DNA from: Reticulitermes speratus
Lineage: Eukaryota; Arthropoda; Insecta; Blattodea; Rhinotermitidae
Direction: 5' to 3'
Length of the DNA stretch: 64,000 nt
Assembly: GCA_021186555.1 (NCBI GenBank)
Contig: JAJKFL010000031.1
Span: forward strand, 20,986,487 to 21,050,486
Shown: positions 43,775 to 53,870 of the stretch, one piece after another
Position numbering within the stretch: the first letter of the stretch is position 1
Layout: every line of letters begins with the position of its first letter
Translations under genes and position numbers: made by a program
The notes under the pieces: model-generated
The model's database searches: none
The model's input: only the letters and a program-made list of their open reading frames with translations
What the model was told of the DNA's origin: nothing

Positions 43775-44045
43775 CATCCGGGATTGCGTAGAGGGTGAAA
43801 TGTCTACGCTTTGGGATAGACAGTACAGGAGTCATGGTTCGATTCCCAGCAGAATCAATAGATTTTCTCTTATCCAAAGCGCCAAGACCGACCTCCTTAT
43901 TCAGTGCTTACTGGTGGTCTTTTTCTTGGGGGTAAAGAGACCAGGGCGTGAAGGTGACCGGTCACTCCATCCACTTCCAAGGCTAAGAAGTACTGAACCT
44001 ATTCCTGCACTCCCGCATACGCCTTTATGGCGGTCACAGGAATAA
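43775..44045 (+). mobile_element. SINE family B copy
   Basis: GGGATTGCGTAGAGGGTGAA, GTCATGGTTCGATTCCCAGC (B box), AGATTTTCTCTTATCC, GGGGGTAAAGAGACCAGGGC, AAGGCTAAGAAGT and GCCTTTATGGCGGTCACAGG follow the family order. Confidence 0.75.
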
Positions 44046-44429
44046 ATTCACCTCTGATGATGATCGTCAGTTTGTCAAATTTCTGAAAGTCTGAGGTTTC
44101 ATTTGACTGTAATATTGCTGTTGATGCGTACTGTGAGGCTGAAGACGCTGTTTCACTTTTCAGAGCTGACACGGCGTAACAGAGTTCATAGAATACTAAT
44201 GAGTAGTGCATAGGAGACTGAGACATAGCAGGGAAGGTAATATGGAATGTACGTGACTTAAGGAATTCGTTTTGAGAATGTGATTCCCCCCTTATGGCCA
44301 TGAATTTTAGAATGCAAATGGAAGACCTACTGACGTCAAATGCCGAGGGAGTGTGCTGTTCCGTGGCCTCAGATCGTAATTTATTATAGGCCGCCCTTTA
44401 ACTACGACGTTGAAATGACCGTAAGTGTT

Positions 44430-44575
44430 GAGTGGGTGAGGATTTGAAAGGGTCCGATTTTCAGTTTTGCATATTTGTCCCGTCATCAGCTGCTGGGTTG
44501 AGGCAAACCATGAAAATACAATATCCGGTGACCGGCCCAAGATTCGAACTGTACTCCTCCCGAATACAAGCGTTA
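44430..44575 (-). mobile_element. SINE family E (tRNA-derived)
   Basis: In reverse: CGGGAGGAGTACAGTTCGAA (B box), TTGGGCCGGTCACCGGATAT, TTGCCTCAACCCAGCAGCTG, CGGGACAAATATGC. The B box followed by a CCTCAACCC..GCAAATATGC body is typical of a second SINE layout common in insects. Confidence 0.55.
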
Positions 44576-46157
44576 AATGTTACCTCCTTGTCAGCGTTTC
44601 CGGTACTTTGATATTTTGACGTAATTTGAGGACCGGTTTGATTTTGTTACTGATCAGCTGCTCAGATCATGCTTTAATTGGTCTATTGGCCTACCAGTAC
44701 CACGGATCGCGACTCTGAAGCTGGAGATTGGCGTTTCATACGGTGAAGGGACGTTTCGGACACACATCAATTTAATAGCCCACAAATCCAGACTGTCGCT
44801 TCATCTGTTATCATGTTGGACATGGGAGGTAGCGTCGTCTGTCAGTGCGATTACCGTCTGATGAGGAGAGCAACCTGCTTACTACGTCATTGCGTGCCAG
44901 CGTGAATCTGAAGGAAAACGGCGATCTTCCTGTAAGATACTATATTATTCAGGAGGCTATAAAGAGCCCATAAAACCACCACACTACTTACCCGCTACTT
45001 ATATTAGTGTGTCGTCAAGGAAATTGTAAGGCTGTCCAGATTTCAAGGGTTGGTATCGCGTACAAGCAACAGAACTTCAAATATATTGTATATAATGAGA
45101 CTTGTATGCCTGAAAAGGATATACATACAAGTTTGGTTTTTAAACTGCTGTCTTTTTATGATTCATATAAATGTCCTTCATGTGCTTGTATTATTTCGTG
45201 CATGAAAAGGCTTATATATTTGGATAGAAATATTCTAAGTAAATTCGTAAAAATCCGTTCCTTAGACACGTCTTGGGTTTAGCCATACCTCCGCATTATT
45301 GTATTGTCAAATAGAATAAAATAATTCAAATGACTAGTGGTAATTTGACAGTATTCGCGAACATATTTGGATGTATTGAAAATTAATGGACTAAACAATT
45401 TGACGTTTCAAGCCTGACACAGTTGACACTTCTTTCCTCGACCGACTCTGTTGAACGCACACTAAATTCATAGTTAGCGCTTATCGATTAACGTGCTTCC
45501 TTTTCTTGTCCTGAGTCTCAAAGCAGTGTCTACATTCACTGGCATAAATGCTTCTTCCTTGTTCTTTAATTTTCTGTAGCAGCGCGTAGAGGAAGTTCGG
45601 TCGCTGCTTCTCTTTTGTGTGCTTGTTGGAACAGGAATTGTAAACGACCCCGCATCACCTTCATTTCCCATAAATTTAACGACGTTGTAAATTACATCTG
45701 TTATTTGGCCATGGATTTTCTCATTCTTTAGCATTGACTGACAGGAGCCATGTTTCATGAAACGTTAACAAAAACCGCACTTCTACGAACATACTAAATA
45801 GAAATCCGGAATACGATGTCTGTTATATTGTCGAACAGTCGCTGAATAACCCGTAATTGCTTACTTTTTAGAATTACTTTGTGGACTTTTTTCATAGTTC
45901 TGTGTTAAAAATAAAAACATTCCTTTTCGGGGACAGGATTGGGCCTTGTCCACGGGCTAAAAATACTGTTAACACCTCTTCGGTTGGGCCCCATAGGTAG
46001 AGCTGTTCTCGTCCTCTGGGCAACGCATTTTGGGCCAAATTGACACTGACGATCAAAGCACAACGATCTTTCGAAACGCCCATAAATATTTACCAGTCGA
46101 CACGGCGTAACGTACCAAAAGATTTTAGCAACACTCCCCTGAGCACCTGAAGTCCCG
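44576..46157. other. No gene recognised
   Basis: Unique DNA with a few open frames below 100 codons. A GACACGGCGTAACGTACC piece at 46098-46115 belongs to the inverted-arm family. Confidence 0.45.
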
Positions 46158-46362
46158 AGATCTGCGCTCTTCTGGGATATGATGCAGCATTGAGTGTTGT
46201 TTCTATACCGACGTTTTGGGACAACCTATCGGTCCCATCTTCAAGGGTCAGGAGTTTCAAGAATAGGTCGTCCCGAAACGTCGGTACAGAACTACGACTC
46301 ATCGCTGTGTAATATCCCAGAATAGCGCAGATCCTATCTACATCGCGGCGGAAGCCTGAAAT
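46158..46362. mobile_element. Inverted-arm element, CTTCTGGGAT family, with clear boundaries
   Basis: Arms: left AGATCTGCGCTCTTCTGGGA and right, in reverse, GATCTGCGCTATTCTGGGAT; each continues to CCGACGTTT(C/T)GGGAC. The first core in reverse reads CTTGAAGATGGGAC.. GTCCC AAAACGTCGG. After the right arm about 30 nt remain (46333-46362), ending CTGAAAT. The 14-mer CACCTGAAGTCCCG occurs exactly at 46144-46157 and 46363-46376. Arms, one-sided extension and 14-bp target duplication give the same plan as the Penelope-type elements at 654, 16291 and 50996. Confidence 0.75.
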
Positions 46363-46376
46363 CACCTGAAGTCCCG

Positions 46377-49300
46377 TTACATAAACCTAGTGTCGTCAGA
46401 ATTCTCTACGGCTCTGTTTCATGTTTCTCAAAAACGCTGGTACGTGGTTGACATAGGCCACATTTGGCAGTAGGTCGTACAAACCGACAGGCTTACTGTT
46501 CTGATGAGTTAATGCTAAGCTGGTGGTCGCAGTCGTCTGCACTGACAGGTGCGACTACTCTTCCGCCATTTAGGTAGAAGCTGCTGATTGCGTCTTCCAC
46601 TCTTTACTCTGAAGAGGCACACAGCAAATTTTTCGAAAAGTGGGTGCCTATCTACCGAACTGCGTGTTGTCGCATTCCATTAGACTATAGCCTTAAAATA
46701 TAAAAGCTGGCTTGGCGTTTTCGGAGCTTGCACTGCACCAGAGTTAATATGCATTCCTCCGGTGTGGTAAATCTGCTGGAGTTTATTACATAGGCCTTGT
46801 TATATTGCGGTTTGTTTTACGCCTTTTTGATGTAATGCTCATTAACAAGTTTACACCACTTCTTAATTTACGCCGTCTTGTTTTCTGTTTATCGCCCTTG
46901 GCTGGCTGCGTTTTATTACGCTAACTTCATATTTCTGATGGGAATATCATTTATATTTACGCTCACTTCTTCAGGAACACCATTAGGGCGTAAAACAAGG
47001 CCTTGGTGTATTGTGTAACTTCTTGTTCTCTAACCAAACACGCTTTAAATATCCAGCCGCATTTCCAACCGTTGACAGTAACTGTGGTTTTTCCTGTGTA
47101 CATTTGCCATGTATACCCCAGTGTGCCTTCCGAATGGCGATTTATTCAGATGCACACATTATAAGTGAGTGGACTTCTTCACATATTATTGGTGGATGTT
47201 GAATCGGTCATTTTATCTACCACAGTCTATTTCCTTCCGCCCTCTAAGCGGAGGAATAACTGGGCTAGTAGTTTGGGCTTTGGTGCCTTGTTGATATTCT
47301 GCTTGCTTCTCGCGGAATATTGGATGAATTCCGTGCTTGTGGTAGCATGGAATTTGCCCCAGCCTTGTATATCCAGAAGTTGATTCCCATTGTGGTGGGG
47401 AATTGTAGATGGCGTTCGACAGTTCGTGAAACCAAAGCATATCGCACGGTATGTCCATTAGCCAAACGATGGCTCGTTTTAAAATCATTGATGTACGAGT
47501 CTGCAGAATCAAGATTTCAGACAGAAAGGAACAGGTTGTAATTTACATTATTTATTATTTTCATGTGAAAAGTACAAGTCATATCTGGATGAATAATTAA
47601 CCGATAACGTGAGTTCTGCACCGCATTAATTACTGCGTAATTTAAGTTTCACGCTTGGACGCTTTGCTGGTGGAAATCATTTCGTTTCACTAATGAGCAC
47701 TGAGATGTCAGATGATTATATCTGGTACCGTTTCCACAGACTCACTAGTAGCAGCAACTCTATACAGGCAATTCTCCATGTATATTTAGTAGTTTTTTTT
47801 CAGAAATATGTAAATAAATTTTATTGCATTCTTGGTTTAACGACGTTTTCATTCGCTCAGGTAGTATCAAGTCATAGGATTATTAGTATTTAATGTTTAT
47901 CAAACGCTTAGGAAGAGCCAGTTGTAGCTTGCTTTGAGCTATTACACCAGCATTTGCCTCGCTAGAGTGAGCAAAACCACCAGAGCCAGAATAACTGGTG
48001 TCCGGGTCGAGATTTGAAACCAGGGGACCACATGAATACGAGACGAGGGAGGTAAACACTCGACCCCCGCGTTCGGTCCTTTGCATGTGAAGGAATAAAC
48101 TCGTGTTTTTAACCCAGCAGTTTCCAGAGACGCGCCCACTCCAATGTATTATCCATAATTGGGAAGTAGATGTAGGGGAATTACGTCATTAAGTAATGAG
48201 CTGCGAACAGCACTGCTCAGTCTCAATTCCTGAAACATTCGCCACAAAATCATGATTTGTTCTACAAGGAAAGATTTTATGAGGTGGGAAAAGCGGACGG
48301 AGCCTGAAGTTAACCAACCCTGCATTAGTTTTCAAAGAGTTGTTTATGTGCCAGACATGGGGAAAAACACTTGCAGAATTTTGGTGAGAAAATACCTTGG
48401 AGTACGATCACTTGGCAGACGGTGAGATAGGGGGATAATTTTAAAACTGGGTTTAGGACGGGGATTGGAGATGACAGGATTGTGTCCGGTAGCTGGCTTG
48501 AGGTGTTGGCCGTGTTGAAGTGTCGTTTTGCTGCAGAGAGTTAATTTGTTAGTGTTAGGTTTGCCTTGTACCAGATAATACATGGCTTCGTGCGTGGCAA
48601 TTACACTCGGGGCCACTTCGTGTGTGTTGCAGGCTGATGGATGATTACACATGTCGTTGCCTTACTTGGATTATATCTAGCGTAGAACCGTATCATCGTT
48701 GTGGAGAAAATAGATTAGCTACTGAATATAAGGAAATTGACCTGCGATTCGAAGTGTACAGTCATATTGTATTGTAAATTTGGAAATTGAACTAATTGTG
48801 TAGTAAGTATGGAAATGTAAAAGTAAATTTTTAATCCTGGTACATTTCTTAACGCATTGTGTGAAAAAGATTAACTAGCGATGTTTGTAATTGAAAATAC
48901 AGTCCCACGCATGAATAATTGTATGGTATATTGCATTTATGTTAATGCAAATCACAAAATTCAAGATGACCGTACAGTTTAATAAATAATGAGGCAGTTA
49001 AATAATGTGCATTATTTCAGAGCTGCTGGGTGTCGGAGATAGGTTGCATACGAAGTAATTATGAAGCGTCGGGTGGTTGGTTTATATACGTAACTGGTAT
49101 AACGCACGTAGTCGATGAATAGGCCCTGTTATGCAGGTTACTGTAATTAATTCAATTACGCTGAATGTCGGAGGATAACGCGGTTTGTGTCGTTGAGTTT
49201 TTATCACGAATTAGCATATGTACAGCCGCTGATTATAATTGATTTTGACCAATTACTCCAATGGTGCGAGGGGGAAACGGGGTGTGTTGTGTAGGGCCTG

Positions 49301-49864
49301 ATGTTTTCACTTCTTCAGTTTCGAAACTGTTGTTACAGCAATAAATTTGTGGTAGAGGGAAGTGTACTTAACATACTTGGCTTTATTGGCTGCTTCATTT
49401 TCACTCCTCCCCTCCCCCTTTCCCTCTCCACCTGAAATTTTGTACCTAATTATTTACCCTAATCGGTTGTAGTGTAGCATATGTAGAGTTGTTGTACAGG
49501 CACATAACGTATATAAACAATATTCCCAGCTGGTGCATATGCAGTATTCAGGGATGGTCAATTATTACTTTCATGTCCGGATCGAGCAGTTTCGAAGTAA
49601 CCGCGTAAAGTGAAGTCTCATGAAAATGTTGTTACTCTAAAAATTTTTAAATTACACTGATTGAACGTATGTGTGTGTTCAGTGCTCATATGTGACAATG
49701 CGCAACGGCACGGCGTACGGGCACGTTCACTGACAGTGGCGCATTTGATGAATACCGTGAAGTGTGAACTCGGGGAGTAACCTACCACGTAGCGTGAAAT
49801 GTTTTAATGCTTTCATGGAACTGTGGATTAAATTTTTAATAACACTGATTATAATAATGGAAGG
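46377..49864. other. No gene recognised
   Basis: About 3.5 kb with no confident element. At 47985-48110 AGATTTGAAACCAGGGGACC and CGACCCCCGCGTTCGG look faintly SINE-like. Overlapping frames at 47165-47541 on both strands have no domain. Confidence 0.45.
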
Positions 49865-50030
49865 TAGGAGTGCACCAATTCTGGGCGCCAGGTCGCCTGG
49901 GCGACTAAATTTTGTACGGTGGTGCCTAATATTTGTGGGTCCTCAGTATGGAACTTGCTTCATGTTACCCTCCTCGCACCTAGAATTTCGAGGTGGCGCC
50001 TAAAATTTTTGGAAAGTATGTATATCCGTG
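49865..50030 (+). mobile_element. hAT MITE, 160-bp family, copy 5
   Basis: TAGGAGTGCACCAATTCTGG to ATGTATATCCGTG, with the full family interior (GGCGCCAGGTCGCCTGGGCG, TGGGTCCTCAGTATGGAACT). Flanks ATGGAAGG (49857-49864) and ACGTAAGG (50031-50038) match at 6 of 8. Best-preserved interior of the family. Confidence 0.82.
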
Positions 50031-50393
50031 ACGTAAGGAAGGTTTTATAGGTATGTGTGTTGAAATAAAGATGGCAAGGTTATGTGGTGCACGCCGAAAT
50101 TAGCGTAGAATAATGTTAACTCTGCGGTTTTATTGGGACGGTGATATACAAGGAATTTGCTGTTCGTGTCTGAGGCTTTCATCCGTGTGTGCTGTCGAAT
50201 TTTAGGGAAACAAATGAAGGTATAGAAGGTTTCAGATGTTTCTGCCGCTGCGCAGAAACCATTTTTCGTCTTCTGTAACCCAGCTGCATCATTTCTGTCG
50301 GATGTTCCACACGTTGGCAGTTCGGAGTACCTGTCTTTGACTTGATGACGATATCTGAGCTACAAACAGAGTAAATGAGCGATATACATATGT

Positions 50394-50831
50394 ATATGTT
50401 ACAGTGCGAACCCGAAATCCATTAAAACCCGATCTTACTAGGTAAAACTAGCTCCAACGAGGCCTAACCTAACGTAACGTAACCTAACCTAACCTAACCT
50501 AACCTAACCCACCCAAACCTAACCTAACCTAACCTAACGTAACGTAACCTAACGTAACGTAACGTAACCTAACCACCCAAACCTAACTACGTAACGTAAC
50601 TACCTAACCTAACCCACCAAACCTAACGTAACGTAACGTACCCTAACATAACATAACCTAACCTAACCTAACCTAGTAATAACGTATCGGTTATTACTAG
50701 ATTTTACTAACAGTAGACAATCAATTCTAGAAGTAACTACTTAATAGTATTGACGACAGGGCTTTGTTGGAACTAGTTGTACCTAGTGACTTGGGGTTTT
50801 AACGGATGTCGGGTTCTGACTGTAACATATA
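50394..50831. mobile_element. TIR element carrying a telomere-like satellite
   Basis: The left end TATATGTTACAGTGCGAACC and, in reverse, the right end TATATGTTACAGTCAGAACC start inverted repeats. These run on through CGANATCCNTTAAAACCC and CACTAGGTANAACTAG to TCCAAC, about 60 bp with roughly 80% identity. Between them are CCTAA-type repeats (50459-50676) and a short palindrome CTAGTAATAAC..GGTTATTACTAG (50671-50699). No transposase. Target duplication probably TA but the flanks are TA-rich, so it cannot be proven. Superfamily unknown. Confidence 0.75.
50459..50676. repeat. Interstitial telomere-like (CCTAA)n array with CGTAA variants
   Basis: About 43 five-base units, mostly AACCT (the insect telomere repeat TTAGG on the other strand) mixed with AACGT units and a few CACCC or ACC breaks. 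The mix of two unit types and the breaks show that it is an old internal array, not a chromosome end. Confidence 0.9.
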
Positions 50832-50995
50832 TATCCTTTGGTGCCACCTGTATGGCACAGTGACAACAGCAAATTGTGACCGGCAGTCACTGGCAGGCGT
50901 GCTATAGCATATATTTCCTTAAAACGTTTACTTCCGTTTACCGCAAAGCACGAAGCCGGCCATATCAGTGGTGAAATTCGTACTAGTAACATGGT

Positions 50996-51248
50996 TGATT
51001 AACTCACACCAACAAACGCACCAAAACAAGTTTGTCACTGATTTCTTTATTAAAAGTTTTCCCCAATACGCATTTCGGCAACTATATTGCCATCATCAGG
51101 GGGATCGTTAGAGTTTGTACATATAGTTGCCGAAATGCGTATTGGGGAAAACTTTTAGTAAATAAATCAGTGACAAACTTGTTTTGGTGCATTTGTTGGT
51201 GTGAGTTGATCAATTGTACAAAAATGCACGGTAAATATAACGTGAAGT
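50996..51248 (+). mobile_element. Palindromic Penelope-type element 3
   Basis: Inverted arms of about 88 bp (50996-51083 and 51125-51212) share AACTCACACCAACAAACGCA.. and ..GTTTTCCCCAATACGC. A 36-nt extension follows the right arm (51213-51248), with AATGCACGGTAAATATAACG and ending GTGAAGT, clearly related to the extensions of elements 1 and 2. TAGTAACATGGT (50984-50995) and TAGTAAGATGGT (51249-51260) form the target duplication with one change. The arm sequence differs from elements 1 and 2, so this is a separate subfamily with a conserved extension. Confidence 0.8.
51073..51099 (-). ncRNA. Hammerhead-ribozyme-like motif, element 3
   Basis: On minus: stem I CCCC, core CUGAUGA, extra U, stem II GGCAA-UAUAG-UUGCC (five pairs), GAAA, then UGCGUAUU and GGGG closing stem I. 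Stem III here is less palindromic than in the other copies. Confidence 0.5.
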
Positions 51249-51260
51249 TAGTAAGATGGT

Positions 51261-52174
51261 GTTGTCTTAAGCGACTGGGCATGTCACAAAGTAAATTATT
51301 TTTGTGGCGGAGATTCGGCACGAGCCGCGAACCCCAGTCTCGAGATCTCTGTGTTACGTAGTACATAAGAATGTAAGAAACTGTTGTTACCGTTGCTACA
51401 GGTGATAAATGCAAGCATTGCTTGTAGTGGCGGACCGGACTAGTTCGCTGTACCCACTAATGTGACTGACTGCAGGATGGACCGCACAAGTTCGATTGCC
51501 GGCAAGGACACAGATTTATGTCTTCTCCGTGATATCCGCCTCGACTCGAAGACCGGACGTTAGAAGGTGTGAGGTTTGTCACTGGTCCTGAGGTCCTTCG
51601 TCCGTGCAGGACACAGACAAAGGGTCGTTAAATAAAGTACACACAAGAAACGTGCTGTTGCGTTCAGCCAAGACACCTTTCCAGTGGGCACACATTTAGT
51701 ATGAAGTTTAATGCGCGGAGACTGTTTACCTCTGTCCTGTCTATGCATTTTGAAGATGTGACGCTTTGGTACAGAGGCAAAGTGGGATTAATTCTACCAA
51801 ATTTATGGCCCAATGTTTGAAAATAAAGTATTTAGAAGATAGGATTTGAGGATGAATTGGTAAGAAGACGAAGAAAAATGCATAAAAGTACTTCTTGTTG
51901 GTCTGTGTGGCATCCCGTTGTGTTTTCTGATGGGAATAAAAATTCCTTTTTTACTGAGATACGTGTAGCTAGTTGTAAACAAACAGGAATCGGTCTACCA
52001 GTAAAGTCGTGTCGACTGTGTGTGTGAACAAGTACTTTTGATTCATATAGAAGTACTTCTGGCTTGTACGTCTGTTCAACAAATATTGTTAATGTGGTGA
52101 AGTGGAAGCATGACTACGAGAGGTTCATTTAGGATGCGTTTGGGAAGAGGGAGAAACAAAAACGTTTTTTAGTC
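51261..52174. other. No gene recognised
   Basis: CACAAGTTCGATTGCCGGC at 51486-51504 resembles a B box, so part of 51430-51560 may be a diverged SINE. Otherwise unassigned. Confidence 0.4.
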
Positions 52175-52373
52175 CAAGGGTCTCCAACCCGCGGCCCTCC
52201 AGCTTGTATTATGCGGCCCGCGGCTACGTTTGTAAATTATGTATATACTGTAAAATTATACAATAATTTGGGCGGGTCGGTATACCACTTAATGTGATTT
52301 TTCCACTGCGGCCCGCCAACCAGCCCACAATAACGTTTGTCGCCCTTTGTCATAAAAAGGCTGGACGGCCGTG
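52175..52373. mobile_element. hAT MITE with perfect 8-bp target duplication
   Basis: Left CAAGGGTCTCCAACCCGCGG, right in reverse CACGGCCGTCCAGCCTTTTT. The interior is CGGCCCGC-rich at both ends. TTTTAGTC occurs exactly at 52167-52174 and 52374-52381. 199 bp, no coding capacity. The CAGNGGTCTCCAACC end type is a common hAT signature. Confidence 0.88.
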
Positions 52374-52381
52374 TTTTAGTC

Positions 52382-52559
52382 CAAAAACTGGCGGAAGTAA
52401 CACACGAGTGACCTTTCTGTGTAAAAGACTAGAGTATTGAAATGGGTCTTGATGGGGGAGGGCGTGAAGGTTAGTACTGTATTCAAACGGTTTAGGGTAG
52501 AATCCAGAGTTGAGCAGTTTTTGTACATGACAAATTTGTAAGGTGCCTTAGTACTAAGG
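52382..52559. other. Unassigned
   Basis: Short unique spacer ending in the SINE target duplication CTTAGTACTAAGG (52547-52559). Confidence 0.4.
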
Positions 52560-52834
52560 GCGGCCGGGATAGCGTAGTCGGTATAGCGACTCGCTACTGG
52601 CTGGACGGTCCGGGGATCGAATCCCGGTGGGGGCGAGATTTTTCGCATACGTCCAGACCGGCCCTGGGGCCTACCCAGCCTCCTATACAATGGGTACCGG
52701 GTCTTTCCCGGGGGTAAAGCGGCCGGGGGGTGGTGCTGACCACCCACCCCCAACTAGCGCCGGGGTCAAGAATGAGTAGAGCTATACCTCTACTCCCCCT
52801 TTGGCCTTCATGGCCTGTTAGAGGGAAAACTTTA
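52560..52834 (+). mobile_element. SINE family B, reference full-length copy
   Basis: GCCGGGATAGCGTAGTCGGT (A box), GACTCGCTACTGGCTGGACG, GGGGATCGAATCCCGGTGGG (B box), CGTCCAGACCGGCCCTGGGG, CCTATACAATGGGTACCGGG, GGTAAAGCGGCCGGGG, AAGAATGAGTAGAGCTATAC and CCTTCATGGCCTG. The 13-mer CTTAGTACTAAGG flanks it exactly (52547-52559, 52835-52847), so it is recent. The tail is not poly(A) but a short AAAACTTTA.. end, so its partner LINE probably recognises the 3' sequence. Confidence 0.92.
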
Positions 52835-53021
52835 CTTAGTACTAAGGAACATCTTGACAAGTCTTGTAAATGTTAAACTTCAAAGGACTCCGACGATCGT
52901 ACATGGCAGCAAGCTTGATAAGTGCTTTGAACATTGTCCATGCTCGGGTGTTCTATACCACACTTTGTCTGGGGGGGCTACTTGAAATCTCTGTCATTGG
53001 ACGATAGAGATAGGTAAAAGC

Positions 53022-53300
53022 TGTTCTTGTGCACGCCATGAAGGCATATGGGGGAGTGAAGTAATATCTCCACTCATTCTTAACCTCGTCACTAGATTGA
53101 GATGAGTAGTCAGCTTCACGCCCCGTACGTTTTAGCTCGGGGGAAACCCCTTGTTACCAATTGAATAGGAGGCTGGATGAGACGATTCCATAGTCGGTCT
53201 GGACGGTATGGAGAAGAGATACATCTCTTACCGCTGGCGAGAATCGAACTACGATTTCTCGGAGTCCAGTCTGTAGTTTAGTCACTATGCCGACCACGCT
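53022..53300 (-). mobile_element. SINE family B copy
   Basis: In reverse: CGTGGTCGGCATAGTGACTA, GGACTCCGAGAAATCG, GTAGTTCGATTCTCGCC (B box), GAGATGTATCTCTT, CGTCCAGACCGACTATGG, GGGGTTTCCCCC, GACGAGGTTAAGAATGAGTG and GCCTTCATGGCGTGCAC. Nearly full length. Confidence 0.8.
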
Positions 53301-53404
53301 AGTAACTTTTTCTACAGGACCCTCCAGATTAGGACCCTTCTCGCCCCCTTCCACCCAAAGGCAGCATATGTTTTTTGTGGTATCACAGGTCCAACACCAT
53401 GGAC

Positions 53405-53600
53405 AGTGTTGCCATGGCTCAGGCGGTTAGTCGCCGATCTGTCACTGCAAAGGACCGGGTTCGGTCCCAGGTCAGTCTGTGTGAGATTCGTGCTGGACAA
53501 AGTGGCACTGGGACATGTTTTTCTCCGAGTACTTCGGTTTTGCCCTGTCAGTATCATTCCACCAGTGCTCCACACTCGTCTTCACCTACATGTTGCTCGT
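53405..53600 (+). mobile_element. SINE family C copy
   Basis: TTGCCATGGCTCAGGCGGTT (A box), GACCGGGTTCGGTCCCAGGT (B box), TGTGAGATTCGTGCTGGACA, AAGTGGCACTGGGACATG, TCTCCGAGTACTTCGGTTTT, CCACCAGTGCTCCAC. The tRNA-like head and body agree with 53733-53870. Confidence 0.78.
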
Positions 53601-53732
53601 ACCGGATGGACAAACGGCAATGTCTGGGAGCTTCCAGAAACAATGCCGTTTCTAAAATCGTGGAGCGTAGGATAGAAAAATACTGTCACAATGCCCACAA
53701 CAGTATTTAGTCTAACTAGTAAGATCAACTTC

Positions 53733-53870
53733 TCACCGCGGAGGCCCGGGTTCGATCCCGGGTCAGTCCATATGGGATTTGCGGCGGACAAAGTGGCACT
53801 GGGACAGGTTTTCCCCCGAGGACTTCGGTTTTACTTTTGTCAATTGCATTCCACCGGTGCTCAGTTACAA
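53733..53870 (+). mobile_element. SINE family C, 5'-truncated copy
   Basis: It starts at the B box (CCCGGGTTCGATCCCGGGTC) and continues GGGATTTGCGGCGGACAAAG, TGGCACTGGGACAGG, CCCCGAGGACTTCGGTTTTA, CCACCGGTGCTCAG. Only about 130 bp separate it from the other copy of the same family. Confidence 0.75.

Noticed and set aside
50459-50676. True chromosome end
   Set aside because: The array is short, mixed with CGTAA units, and lies inside inverted repeats with unique DNA on both sides.
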